Assembly (NCBI RefSeq): GCF_003264855.1
Contig: NZ_NFZS01000001.1
Location: 1,240,001-1,304,000 of the forward strand
Origin: Dyella jiangningensis
Lineage (GTDB): Bacteria > Pseudomonadota > Gammaproteobacteria > Xanthomonadales > Rhodanobacteraceae
Direction of reading: 5' to 3'
Length of the DNA stretch: 64,000 nt
Positions 53,991-62,586 of this stretch are shown here, in pieces. A program made the position numbers and the translations under genes. Below the pieces are notes generated by a model. The model saw nothing but the letters and a program-made list of their open reading frames with translations. It did no database searches and was not told where the DNA came from. The first letter of the stretch is position 1. The number at the start of each line of letters is the position of its first letter.

Positions 53991-55316
53991 GTGGCGTCAG
54001 CCCAGGGCACATCGCTCGGATCGCTCGGCAAGCTGACGGAACTGCGTCAGCGCATCTTCTTCGTGATTGGTGCGCTGATCGTCTTCCGTCTCGGTTCCTT
54101 CATCCCGGTCCCGGGTGTCAACCCGGAAGCCATGACGAACCTGATCGAGCAGGGCGGCGGCCTGATGAACATGTTCAACATGTTCTCGGGTGGCTCGCTG
54201 GCACGCTTCTCGGTGTTCGCGCTTGGCGTGGTGCCGTACATCTCCGCATCCATTGTGGTGCAGATGATGGGTTCGGTGATCCCGAGCCTGCAGGCGCTGC
54301 GCAAGGAAGGTGAGTCCGGTCGTCGCAAGATGACCACCTACACGCGCTTCGGCACGGTGGGCTTGGCGGCCTTCCAGGCGTTCGGTATCGCAGTGGCACT
54401 GCAGAAGCAGGTCGCAGCGGGTGGTGCACCGGTGGTCTATACCCCGGGTGCCGGCTTCATCATGGCGTCAATCGTCGGCCTCACCGCCGGCACGATGTTC
54501 CTGATGTGGTTGGGTGAGCAGATCACCGAGCGCGGCATCGGCAACGGCATCTCGCTGCTGATCTTCGCCGGTATCGTCGCGGGTCTGCCGGGTGCCGTGG
54601 CGCACACGCTGACCATGGCCAGCAACGGCGAGCTCTCCGTGATCAAGATGATCATGGTGGTGGGCCTGATCCTCGCGGTGACGGCGTTCGTGGTGTTCAT
54701 GGAGCGCGCCCAGCGGCGCATCACGGTGAACTACGCGCGACGTTCCGGCGGGCAGCGGGCCTACATGAACCAGACCTCGCACTTGCCGCTGAAGATCAAC
54801 ATGTCGGGCGTGATCCCGCCGATCTTCGCGTCGAGCCTGCTGATGTTCCCGGCGACCGCGGCAACGTGGTTCGGCCAGGGCCACCAGTCGCGCTGGTTGA
54901 CCGAGCTGACCCAGGCGCTCACCCCGGGTGAACCCCTGTACGACATCGTCTTCGCGGTGCTGGTGATCACCTTCGCCTTCTTCTATACGGCGATCGTGTT
55001 CAACTCCCAGGAGACGGCGGACAACCTCAAGCGCTCCGGCGCCTTGATTCCGGGTATCCGCCCCGGCCGCTCGACGGCCGATTACATCGATAACGTGATG
55101 ACCCGTCTGACCGGTGTCGGCGCCCTCTACCTGGTGCTGGTCTGTCTGGTTCCCTCGTTTATGCAAAAAGCGTGGCACGTCCCGTTCTACTTCGGCGGCA
55201 CCTCTCTGCTGATCGTCGTGGTTGTGGTGATGGATTTCACTGCCCAGGTGCAGGCGCATTTGGTCAGTCACCAGTACGAAAGCCTGCTCAAGAAGGCCAA
55301 CCTCCGCCGCAACTGA
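53991..55316 (+). CDS. secY: Preprotein translocase subunit SecY
   Basis: SecY is the protein-conducting channel of the inner membrane, working with SecE. The 441-residue protein starts at GTG after a GGAG box, four bases from rplO. It has ten hydrophobic segments. Conserved parts are [32 protein letters not shown] (plug and helix 2), and the cytoplasmic [20 protein letters not shown]. rpmJ, which follows secY in E. coli, is absent and rpsM comes next after 137 bp. Confidence 0.98.
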   Translation: MASAQGTSLGSLGKLTELRQRIFFVIGALIVFRLGSFIPVPGVNPEAMTNLIEQGGGLMNMFNMFSGGSLARFSVFALGVVPYISASIVVQMMGSVIPSLQALRKEGESGRRKMTTYTRFGTVGLAAFQAFGIAVALQKQVAAGGAPVVYTPGAGFIMASIVGLTAGTMFLMWLGEQITERGIGNGISLLIFAGIVAGLPGAVAHTLTMASNGELSVIKMIMVVGLILAVTAFVVFMERAQRRITVNYARRSGGQRAYMNQTSHLPLKINMSGVIPPIFASSLLMFPATAATWFGQGHQSRWLTELTQALTPGEPLYDIVFAVLVITFAFFYTAIVFNSQETADNLKRSGALIPGIRPGRSTADYIDNVMTRLTGVGALYLVLVCLVPSFMQKAWHVPFYFGGTSLLIVVVVVMDFTAQVQAHLVSHQYESLLKKANLRRN

Positions 55317-55382
55317 TGGCTGCTGGGGTGGTGGGAAGTTGGTCTGGATTGGAGGGCAGCGGTACCCCTGGTGCCGCAGGGC

Positions 55383-55411
55383 TTTCCTGTTGGGTTATTT
55401 ACGGTTAGAAT
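55383..55411 (+). promoter_or_regulatory. Candidate promoter of the alpha operon (rpsM-rpsK-rpsD-rpoA)
   Basis: TTTCCT (55383-55388) and TAGAAT (55406-55411) are 17 bases apart in the 137-bp secY-rpsM gap, with a locally AT-rich spacer. The -35 is weak. Confidence 0.5.
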
Positions 55412-55453
55412 TGCGCGTTTACCGCGCACGAAACGCATCGGAGAAAGTACATC

Positions 55454-55810
55454 ATGGCGCGCATCGCGGGTGTCAATTTGCCGGTCCAGAAACATGTCTG
55501 GGTTGGCCTGCAGAGCATTTACGGGATCGGCCGCAGCCGGGCCAAGAAGGTCTGCGCGGACGCAGGCGTGGTTCCCACCACGCAGATCAAGTCCCTGAGT
55601 GAAGGTGAAGTGGAAAAGCTTCGCCACGAAATCGGCAAGTACGTCGTCGAAGGCGATCTTCGCCGTGAGGTCGGTATTGCCATCAAGCGTCTGATGGATC
55701 TGGGTTGCTACCGCGGCCTGCGTCATCGCCGTGGCCTGCCGGTGCGCGGCCAGCGCACGCGTACCAACGCACGCACCCGCAAGGGCCCGCGTCGCGCCAT
55801 CAAGAAGTAA
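55454..55810 (+). CDS. rpsM: 30S ribosomal protein S13
   Basis: S13 forms head-to-50S bridges and contacts the P-site tRNA. The 118-residue protein has [39 protein letters not shown] and the C-terminal [29 protein letters not shown] site precedes it. It opens the alpha-type operon. Confidence 0.98.
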   Translation: MARIAGVNLPVQKHVWVGLQSIYGIGRSRAKKVCADAGVVPTTQIKSLSEGEVEKLRHEIGKYVVEGDLRREVGIAIKRLMDLGCYRGLRHRRGLPVRGQRTRTNARTRKGPRRAIKK

Positions 55811-55822
55811 CGGATTCCGAAC

Positions 55823-56209
55823 ATGGCCAAGCCTGTCAAGACCAAGAAGAAGATCAAGCGCGTTGTCACGGATGCCGTGGCCCACGTGCAAGCCTCCTTC
55901 AACAACACCATCGTCACCATCACCGATCGCCAGGGCAACGCCCTGTCGTGGGCGACTGCCGGCGGCGCGGGTTTCCGCGGTTCGCGCAAGTCGACCCCGT
56001 TCGCTGCCCAGGTGGCCGCCGAGAAGGCTGGCCGCGCGGCTGGCGACTACGGCGTGAAGACGGTGGAAGTGCGCATCAAGGGCCCGGGCCCGGGTCGCGA
56101 GTCGGCGGTTCGTTCGCTGAACGCCCTCGGCTACAAGGTTCTCAACATCATTGACGTTACGCCGATTCCGCACAACGGCTGCCGTCCCCCCAAGAAGCGT
56201 CGAGTCTAA
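55823..56209 (+). CDS. rpsK: 30S ribosomal protein S11
   Basis: S11 lies on the platform near the mRNA exit. The 128-residue protein has [40 protein letters not shown] and [17 protein letters not shown] with the NG site that is isomerised in E. coli. It is 12 bases from rpsM and 11 from rpsD. Confidence 0.98.
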   Translation: MAKPVKTKKKIKRVVTDAVAHVQASFNNTIVTITDRQGNALSWATAGGAGFRGSRKSTPFAAQVAAEKAGRAAGDYGVKTVEVRIKGPGPGRESAVRSLNALGYKVLNIIDVTPIPHNGCRPPKKRRV

Positions 56210-56220
56210 GGAGCATACCC

Positions 56221-56847
56221 ATGGCACGTTATCGTGGAGCTACCTGCAAGCTCGCCCGCCGCGAGGGTGCAGACCTCAGTCTGAAGAGCCCCGCTCGCGC
56301 TATCGATTCGAAGTGCAAGCTGGAAAACAAGCCCGGTCAGCATGGCGCCAACAAGCGCGCCCGTCTGTCGGACTATGCGCTGCAGCTGCGTGAAAAGCAG
56401 AAGGTCAAGCGCATCTACGGCGTCCTCGAGCGCCAGTTCAGCAACTACTACACCAAGGCGTCGACCCTCAAGGGCAACACCGGTGAGAACCTGCTGCGCC
56501 TGCTCGAGAGCCGTCTGGACAACGTCGTCTACCGCATGGGCTTCGCGGTCACCCGCGCCCAGGCCCGTCAGCTGGTCAGCCACAAGGCTGTGCTGGTCAA
56601 CGGCAAGAAGGTGAACATTCCGTCGTACCAGGTTCGTTCCGGCGACGTGGTGGCCCTGACCGAGCGCGCCCGCAACCAGCTGCGCGTGCAGGAAGCGGCG
56701 ACCGTGTTCGACACCATGGACCTGCGCCCGCAGTGGGTGGAAGTCGACAGCAAGAAGTTCGAAGGCACCTTCAAGGCGATGCCGGACCGCGGCGACCTGC
56801 CGACCGACATCAACGAGAGCCTGATCGTCGAGCTCTATTCGAAGTAA
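56221..56847 (+). CDS. rpsD: 30S ribosomal protein S4
   Basis: S4 nucleates 30S assembly and represses the alpha operon in E. coli. The 208-residue protein has [40 protein letters not shown] and the S4 RNA-binding domain [20 protein letters not shown]. The N-terminal zinc-type cysteines of some S4s are missing, apart from two unpaired ones. rpoA follows after 16 bases. Confidence 0.98.
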   Translation: MARYRGATCKLARREGADLSLKSPARAIDSKCKLENKPGQHGANKRARLSDYALQLREKQKVKRIYGVLERQFSNYYTKASTLKGNTGENLLRLLESRLDNVVYRMGFAVTRAQARQLVSHKAVLVNGKKVNIPSYQVRSGDVVALTERARNQLRVQEAATVFDTMDLRPQWVEVDSKKFEGTFKAMPDRGDLPTDINESLIVELYSK

Positions 56848-56863
56848 TCAACCGGAGCCCTGC

Positions 56864-57862
56864 ATGGCAGTTTCGTCAACTAGCGTGCTGCGGCCTCGCG
56901 GCCTCAGCGTCGAGCAGCTTGGACCCAACCGCGCGAAGGTGGTGGTCGAGCCGCTCGAGCGTGGTTTCGGCCACACCCTGGGCAACGCGCTGCGTCGCGT
57001 GCTGCTTTCCTCGATCCCTGGCTCTGCCATCGTCGAGGTGGAAATTGATGGCGTGCTGCACGAATACACCACCCTTGAGGGTTTGCAGGAGGACGTGATC
57101 GAAGTCCTGCTGAACCTCAAGGACGTGGCGATTCGCCAGCATACGGGTGACGAAGTCACCCTGACCCTGTCCAAGAAGGGCAAGGGCGTGGTCACGGCCG
57201 GCGACATCGTCGTCGACCACTCGGTGGAAATCATCAACCCCGAGCATGTGATCTGCCACCTGACCAAGGACATCGCGCTCAACATGCGCCTGAAGGTGCG
57301 TCGCGGTGTCGGCTACCAGCCGGCCAGCGCGCGCCAGCACCCGGACGACGAAGCTCGTCCGATCGGTCGCCTGCAGCTCGACGCGTCGTTCGCGCCGGTG
57401 CTGCGCGTGGCCTACGAGGTGGACGCTGCCCGTGTGGAACAGCGCACCAACCTCGACAAGCTGGTGCTGGACATCGAGACCAATGGCACCATCGGTGCGG
57501 AAGACGCGGTTCGCAAGGCCGCCGAGATCCTCAACGACCAGCTGTCGGTGTTCGGTGACTTCTCGCGCCGCGAGAGCGCCACGGACAAGGCGGAGAAGGG
57601 CGGTTTCGATCCGCTGCTGCTCCGTCCGATCGACGACCTGGAGCTCACCGTGCGTTCGGCCAACTGCCTGAAGGCCGAGAGCATCTACTACATCGGCGAC
57701 CTGGTGCAGAAGACGGAAGTCGAACTGCTCAAGACGCCGAACCTCGGCAAGAAGTCCCTGACCGAAATCAAGGACGTGCTGGGTGGTCGTGGTCTGGCCC
57801 TGGGCATGAAGCTCGAGAACTGGCCGCCGCCGGGCTTGTCGCACGGTATGCAGCTGGGCTGA
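56864..57862 (+). CDS. rpoA: DNA-directed RNA polymerase subunit alpha
   Basis: RpoA dimerises to start polymerase assembly and binds UP elements and activators. The 332-residue protein has the N-terminal dimer domain ([39 protein letters not shown]) and the C-terminal helix-hairpin domain ([40 protein letters not shown]). Length and motifs are normal. The gap to rplQ is 305 bp, much longer than usual. Confidence 0.99.
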   Translation: MAVSSTSVLRPRGLSVEQLGPNRAKVVVEPLERGFGHTLGNALRRVLLSSIPGSAIVEVEIDGVLHEYTTLEGLQEDVIEVLLNLKDVAIRQHTGDEVTLTLSKKGKGVVTAGDIVVDHSVEIINPEHVICHLTKDIALNMRLKVRRGVGYQPASARQHPDDEARPIGRLQLDASFAPVLRVAYEVDAARVEQRTNLDKLVLDIETNGTIGAEDAVRKAAEILNDQLSVFGDFSRRESATDKAEKGGFDPLLLRPIDDLELTVRSANCLKAESIYYIGDLVQKTEVELLKTPNLGKKSLTEIKDVLGGRGLALGMKLENWPPPGLSHGMQLG

Positions 57863-57905
57863 TGTTCCAAGGCGGCCGTCCGCGGTCGCCGGTAGTATCG
57901 GCAAA

Positions 57906-57935
57906 CTGGCGAGCGCACTTCGGTGCGCTCGCCAG
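57906..57935 (+). other. 13-bp perfect hairpin with C(TTCG)G loop in rpoA-rplQ gap
   Basis: CTGGCGAGCGCAC (57906-57918) and GTGCGCTCGCCAG (57923-57935) flank TTCG, closed by a C-G pair, the exceptionally stable cUUCGg form in RNA. No T-run follows. It dominates the 305-bp gap 57863-58167, which has no gene. The same gap also holds a small palindrome GACTAA-C-TTAGTC at 57976-57988. Confidence 0.75.
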
Positions 57936-58113
57936 CTTCCAAAAGCGGCTCACAAAAGTCGCGTGATGTTCGGGTGACTAACTTAGTCGCTTGGTATTGG
58001 CGGTCTGACGAGTGCTCATCCCTCGGATTTTGCAGGCGCCCCAACGGCAACCTTGCCGTCTTGCTCAACAAGAGCCCGTAACACGAAGGGCTTCATCAGC
58101 GGGTAACCGCGGG

Positions 58114-58138
58114 AAGTCGGACCTAACCGCCGACTTTT
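58114..58138 (+). other. Small hairpin with short T-run just before rplQ
   Basis: AAGTCGG (58114-58120) pairs with CCGACTT (58130-58136), ending in TTTT (58135-58138), 30 bases before the rplQ start. It could be a weak attenuator or an r-protein target. Confidence 0.4.
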
Positions 58139-58167
58139 CATAACAACAGACATAGAGAGTAATAGCC

Positions 58168-58548
58168 ATGCGCCACCAGAAATCCGGTCGCAAGCTCAAC
58201 CGCACGAGCAGCCACCGCGAAGCCATGTTCAAGAACATGGCTGCGTCGCTGATCAAGCACGAGCTGATCCGTACCACCCTTCCCAAGGCGAAGGAACTTC
58301 GTCGCGTCGCCGAGCCGCTCATCACGCTCGCCAAGACCGATGGCGTCGCCAATCGTCGTCTCGCTTTCGCACGTCTGCGCGACAAGGAAGCCGTGGGCAA
58401 GCTGTTCATCGAGCTGGGCCCCCGCTACCGCGAGCGTCCCGGCGGCTACCTGCGTATCCTCAAGGCTGGCTTCCGCGCTGGTGACAACGCCCCGATGGCG
58501 TACGTTGAACTGGTCGATCGTCCGCGTACTGAGGCGGCTGCCGAGTAA
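58168..58548 (+). CDS. rplQ: 50S ribosomal protein L17
   Basis: L17 lies at the tunnel exit side of the 50S. The 126-residue protein has [40 protein letters not shown] and [26 protein letters not shown] site precedes it. It ends the ribosomal super-cluster and is followed by a strong terminator. Confidence 0.98.
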   Translation: MRHQKSGRKLNRTSSHREAMFKNMAASLIKHELIRTTLPKAKELRRVAEPLITLAKTDGVANRRLAFARLRDKEAVGKLFIELGPRYRERPGGYLRILKAGFRAGDNAPMAYVELVDRPRTEAAAE

Positions 58549-58570
58549 TCGGTGCCATCTTGCGTTTCGC

Positions 58571-58602
58571 AAACCCTGGCAGGGCGACCTGCCGGGGTTT
58601 TT
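58571..58602 (+). terminator. Rho-independent terminator after rplQ
   Basis: CCCTGGCAGG (58574-58583) pairs with CCTGCCGGGG (58588-58597, one wobble) around GCGA, with three As before and TTTTT after. It closes the alpha operon. Confidence 0.92.
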
Positions 58603-58690
58603 GCGTTATGAGCGTCAGATGCCTTGCTTGCGCGCACGGTGGTGCAGCCTTTGTGTTTGTGGGGACGGCAAGAACTCGCGCATGGCCCCT

Positions 58691-58707
58691 CCGCGTGCGC
58701 TCCTACG
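58691..58707. repeat. Solitary REP half-site (degenerate)
   Basis: CGCGTGCGCTCCTACG resembles one arm of the REP at 2163-2186 (core GTGCGCTCCTAC exact), but no matching arm is close. It lies in the 283-bp rplQ-dsbB gap, where no other feature is clear beyond the terminator. Confidence 0.5.
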
Positions 58708-58831
58708 TCAGGGCGGGCGCGGCCTTGGCCGGATTGACGAGTGCAGATACCGCGACGGGTGATCCGGCAGGGCTGACAGTCGCCGGGCGAGCGGGTAATG
58801 TCCGCTTTCGCAACGCAGCATCCCTGAGCCA

Positions 58832-59329
58832 ATGAATCCCTTCCGCTGGTCGTACCGCACCACTTATCTCGCTGGTTTCTTTGTTTGCGCGGCCCTGCTG
58901 GGCTATGCGCTGTATGCCGAGCACGTGCTGGGCATGATTCCCTGTCCGCTCTGCATCTTCCAGCGCATCGCATTCATGGTGATGGGCCTGTTTTTCCTGC
59001 TCGGTGGCGTACATGCGCCGCGCGGCGGGGCGCGTTGGGTGTATACCGGCGGCGTGCTGCTTGGCGCGCTGGGCGGCATCGCGACGGCAGCGCGGCATCT
59101 TTGGTTGCAGACGCTGCCGGCCGACCAGATCCCTGCATGCGGGCCGAACCTCGGCTACATGATGGACACGTTTCCGTTTGCCAAAGTGCTGAAGATGGTG
59201 TTCACCGGTTCGGGTGAGTGCGCCAAGATCGAGCCGGTGTTTGGCCTTCCGATGCCCGCGTGGACGCTGCTGTGGTACCTGCTGCTCGTCTTCGTTGCGT
59301 TGTATGCCGCCGCGCGCAAGCGCGCCTGA
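58832..59329 (+). CDS. dsbB: Disulfide bond formation protein DsbB
   Basis: DsbB re-oxidises DsbA and passes electrons to quinones. The 165-residue inner-membrane protein has four hydrophobic helices, the first redox pair CPLC in MIPCPLCIFQRIAF, and the second pair as single cysteines in IPACGPNLGYMM and TGSGECAKIE. The arginine after the first pair (FQR), which helps quinone interaction, is present. It ends 13 bases before the DAHP synthase gene. Confidence 0.93.
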   Translation: MNPFRWSYRTTYLAGFFVCAALLGYALYAEHVLGMIPCPLCIFQRIAFMVMGLFFLLGGVHAPRGGARWVYTGGVLLGALGGIATAARHLWLQTLPADQIPACGPNLGYMMDTFPFAKVLKMVFTGSGECAKIEPVFGLPMPAWTLLWYLLLVFVALYAAARKRA

Positions 59330-59342
59330 TTGGGCCGTCACC

Positions 59343-60719
59343 ATGAGCCATGCCTTACCTCTGACACAACTCGTTCCCACTGGCTGGACGCCCGAGAGCT
59401 GGAAGCAACGCGAAGCACTGCAGCAGCCCTTCTATGAAGATCCGGCTGAGCTTGCCCGTGCCACGGGCCAGTTGGCCGCGCTTCCGCCGCTGGTCACTTC
59501 CTGGGAGGTGTTGGCGTTGAAGCAGGCGTTGGCCGATGCCCAGGACGGCAAGCGCTTTTTGCTGCAGGGTGGTGACTGTGCGGAGAGCTTTGCCGACTGC
59601 ACCAGCCCGATCATTTCCAATCGTCTCAAAGTGCTGCTGCAGATGAGCCTGGTGCTGGTGCACGGACTGCAGAAACCGGTACTTCGCGTGGGACGGTTTG
59701 CCGGTCAGTACGCCAAGCCCCGTTCGGCTGATACCGAGACGCGTGATGGCCTGACCTTGCCGAGTTTTCGCGGCGACCTGGTCAACAGCCCCGAGTTCAC
59801 GCCGCAGGCGCGCCGCGCGGATCCGCAGCGCCTGATCCAGGCGCATGCGCATTCCGCGCTGACGATGAATTTCGTTCGCGCGCTGATCGATGGCGGCTTC
59901 GCCGATCTTCATCATCCCGAGTACTGGGATCTCGCATGGGTAGAGCACTCGCCGTTGGCAGCCGAATATCGACGCATGGTCACGGCCATTGGCGACTCGT
60001 TGCGCTTCATGGAGACCCTGGCAGGCCCGATCGCAGGGTTCTCGCGCGTGGATTTCTTCACCTCGCACGAAGCGCTGCTGCTGCACTACGAAGAGGCCCT
60101 CACGCGCCAGGTACCGCGTCATCGCGGCTGGTTCAACCTGTCCACGCACTTCCCGTGGATCGGCATGCGCACGGCCGCGCTGGATGGCGCGCACGTGGAA
60201 TATTTCCGCGGCATCCGCAATCCGGTGGCGGTGAAGGTGGGGCCATCGGTCACGCCGGACCAGTTGCTGCCGCTGATCGATGCGCTCAATCCGGAAGACG
60301 AACCCGGACGGCTAACGCTGATCCACCGCATGGGCAATGGTCCGATCGGCCGCGCCCTGCCGCCGTTGCTGGATGCGGTGAAGCGGGAGGGACGTCGCGT
60401 GCTCTGGGTTGCCGATCCGATGCATGGCAATACCGAGACCACCTCTAACGGCTACAAGACACGTCGATTCGACAACATCCGCGGCGAGCTAGACCAGGCG
60501 TTCGACATCCATGCAGCGGCAGGCACGCGTCTGGGTGGTGTGCATCTGGAATTGACGGGTGAGGATGTGACGGAATGCATGGGCGGCGCGCGCGACCTCA
60601 GCGAGGCCGACCTGGATCGCGCCTACAAGTCGATGGTGGATCCGCGCCTCAACTACGAACAGTCGCTGGAACTGGCCATGCTGATCGTGCGCAAGTCCGT
60701 CGGTTCGCACCCGGCCTGA
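59343..60719 (+). CDS. aroG: 3-deoxy-7-phosphoheptulonate synthase, class II
   Basis: This enzyme condenses PEP and erythrose 4-phosphate, the first step of the shikimate pathway. The 458-residue protein is class II (plant/Mycobacterium type), unrelated in sequence to E. coli AroF/G/H. Key motifs are LLQGGDCAESFADC (metal cysteine), VGRFAGQYAKPRS, HRMGNGPIGRALPP, and WVADPMHGNTETTSNGYKTR. The ATG at 59343 matches the usual N-terminus (TGWTPESWKQREALQQPFYE). It lies directly after dsbB but is probably functionally unrelated. Confidence 0.94.
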   Translation: MSHALPLTQLVPTGWTPESWKQREALQQPFYEDPAELARATGQLAALPPLVTSWEVLALKQALADAQDGKRFLLQGGDCAESFADCTSPIISNRLKVLLQMSLVLVHGLQKPVLRVGRFAGQYAKPRSADTETRDGLTLPSFRGDLVNSPEFTPQARRADPQRLIQAHAHSALTMNFVRALIDGGFADLHHPEYWDLAWVEHSPLAAEYRRMVTAIGDSLRFMETLAGPIAGFSRVDFFTSHEALLLHYEEALTRQVPRHRGWFNLSTHFPWIGMRTAALDGAHVEYFRGIRNPVAVKVGPSVTPDQLLPLIDALNPEDEPGRLTLIHRMGNGPIGRALPPLLDAVKREGRRVLWVADPMHGNTETTSNGYKTRRFDNIRGELDQAFDIHAAAGTRLGGVHLELTGEDVTECMGGARDLSEADLDRAYKSMVDPRLNYEQSLELAMLIVRKSVGSHPA

Positions 60720-60912
60720 GAGGGGTGCAGGCGGCCCTGGCCCGGCTTCAGCCGTGCTTTCCATGGCCGAAATGGGGATATGGCGGCGGATTCGTCTGAA
60801 AGATGAGTCCGTGATGAATATGTGATGAAAATCCTGCGAGAATGCGGTGGCGTCGGCATTCCCGGAACGGGACCGCGCTTTCCAAACAGGGGTCGGGTTT
60901 TCGGCAGTGGCG

Positions 60913-62586
60913 ATGTCAGGCAACGGTTTAGCGCGCTTGTGGGGGCGCTTCATGGGGCAAAGGGGACTCCAGCATGTGTGGGTAGCGGGCATCTATGGCG
61001 CCTGCTACGAGCTGATGCGCGAGATCTCGGTCGCGAACTGGAACCTTCCCACCGGCCTGCGCGTGCTGTGCCTGCTACTGGTGCCGTATCGCTTCTGGCC
61101 GGCGATGATGGTTGGCGAAATGATCGCCTTGGCCCATCACGGCTGGGCGCATCACGAGGAGTTCGGCTGGCTCTGGACGGCGGTCATCACCTTTCCTCCC
61201 TTGCTGCTGGCTGCAGCGCCAGTGGAGCTCGCGCGGCGCCATCTGCCTTTGTTCCGAGGTGAGGAGCCCGACGTAACGGCGATCCTGACCTACGTCCTGA
61301 TCGGTGGCGCGGTCAATGCATTGGCCAATACCTGGGGCTTGTCGACGGTGCATATGCCGCCGGGCGAGACGGCGCCGGAAATCACCTTCCACATCGTGCT
61401 GACCTATTTCCTGGGCAGCTATCTGGGTGCGTTGACCCTGGTGCCCGCGGTGCTTGCCCTCTGGCGGCCCGGGGCCGGTTGGTCGCGCTTTGCCACCGAT
61501 CGTGCATTTCTTCGCGATAGCGCCATCGGCATGGTCCCCGCGTTGGTGCTGTTGATGGGTCTCATCACCTACAGCAAGAACGACGAAGTGGTGGAAATCG
61601 CACGCATGGCGGCCTTTTTGCCCGCGGCGTGGATGACCTTGCGCCACGGCTGGCGTGGCGCGGCGATCGCCGGCTTGCTTGCCAGTTTCGCGGTGGAGTT
61701 CACCGTGACCGTCACCGTCAGCCGTGACCCCGCCGTCATCCAGGCCCAGGCGCTGGTCGCCTTCGCGGTGTCCAGCCTGCTCATGCTGGGTGGCCGGTTG
61801 CCGCGCGTCGTCAAGGCGGCTGGGGCGGACGCACGCGACGTGGGCGAATCGTTGCGCGGATTCCAGCTCGCGCAGCAAGGGCTCTACCAGGAGGAGCTGC
61901 GACTTCGCTACGTGGCCGATTCGCTCGATCGATTGGGCGAATCGATGCTGATGGGCCAGAAGCGCATGATGGACCGGTTCGGGCCGGCGCTTCCTTCGAA
62001 CATGGAACACGCCTATGCGAGGCATCTGGACCTGACCCAGCGCGAGATGCAGCGGCTGGCCAACGCCCTGCACCCGCGTTCCTGGCGAGAACGCGGGTTG
62101 GCCGCGACGTTTGAGGATGGTCCACTGGCCCAGGCGGCGGCGATGGCGGGTGCCGAATACGCCTGTGAATTTTCCGGTGCCGGATTGAACCTGCTGGCGC
62201 CCGATGTCCACATGATGCTTTACCGGCAGGCCTGCGAAGTGCTGGTGTACCTGCTCGCGCGCGAGCCGGTCAGGCGCTTTCGATTGCAGATACGCGGCGG
62301 CTGCACGCATGGGCGGCGCTGGGTGGTGTTGCGCATGACTGCCGTGCGCGCCGCGGCGTCGCAACGGGGCCGGCCCGCACCCGAATGGCGGCAGTTGGTG
62401 TCCCTGTTGGGCACCAACGGGCAGGGCATGACGACGGTGCGCGAGCGTGCACAGATTTACGGTGGCCTGGTGCACGAGCACGAGGACGAGCACCACCTTG
62501 GCGTAGCGCTGTTGCTGCACGATGCCTTGCGCATCGAGGCTTCAGCCGAAACTGACCTGCTTTACGCGAGGCCGGCCTCGATCTAG
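60913..62586 (+). CDS. MASE1-domain membrane protein with degenerate histidine-kinase-like C-terminus
   Basis: The first 290 or so residues have about eight hydrophobic segments of MASE1 type (LPTGLRVLCLLLVPYRFWPA, YFLGSYLGALTLVPAVLALW), an integral sensor module. A helical linker leads to a region like NarX/UhpB-type kinases: LHPRSWRERGLAA resembles their post-DHp box, and TTVRERAQIYGGLV the G2 box. However, no phospho-histidine motif (LHDxxxQ type) is evident, and the N box reads LYRQACEVLVYLLA without the ATP-binding asparagine. Kinase activity is therefore doubtful. Start is uncertain: GTG at 60847, ATG at 60913 or 60952. Its TAG overlaps the convergent amidase stop. Confidence 0.75.
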   Translation: MSGNGLARLWGRFMGQRGLQHVWVAGIYGACYELMREISVANWNLPTGLRVLCLLLVPYRFWPAMMVGEMIALAHHGWAHHEEFGWLWTAVITFPPLLLAAAPVELARRHLPLFRGEEPDVTAILTYVLIGGAVNALANTWGLSTVHMPPGETAPEITFHIVLTYFLGSYLGALTLVPAVLALWRPGAGWSRFATDRAFLRDSAIGMVPALVLLMGLITYSKNDEVVEIARMAAFLPAAWMTLRHGWRGAAIAGLLASFAVEFTVTVTVSRDPAVIQAQALVAFAVSSLLMLGGRLPRVVKAAGADARDVGESLRGFQLAQQGLYQEELRLRYVADSLDRLGESMLMGQKRMMDRFGPALPSNMEHAYARHLDLTQREMQRLANALHPRSWRERGLAATFEDGPLAQAAAMAGAEYACEFSGAGLNLLAPDVHMMLYRQACEVLVYLLAREPVRRFRLQIRGGCTHGRRWVVLRMTAVRAAASQRGRPAPEWRQLVSLLGTNGQGMTTVRERAQIYGGLVHEHEDEHHLGVALLLHDALRIEASAETDLLYARPASI

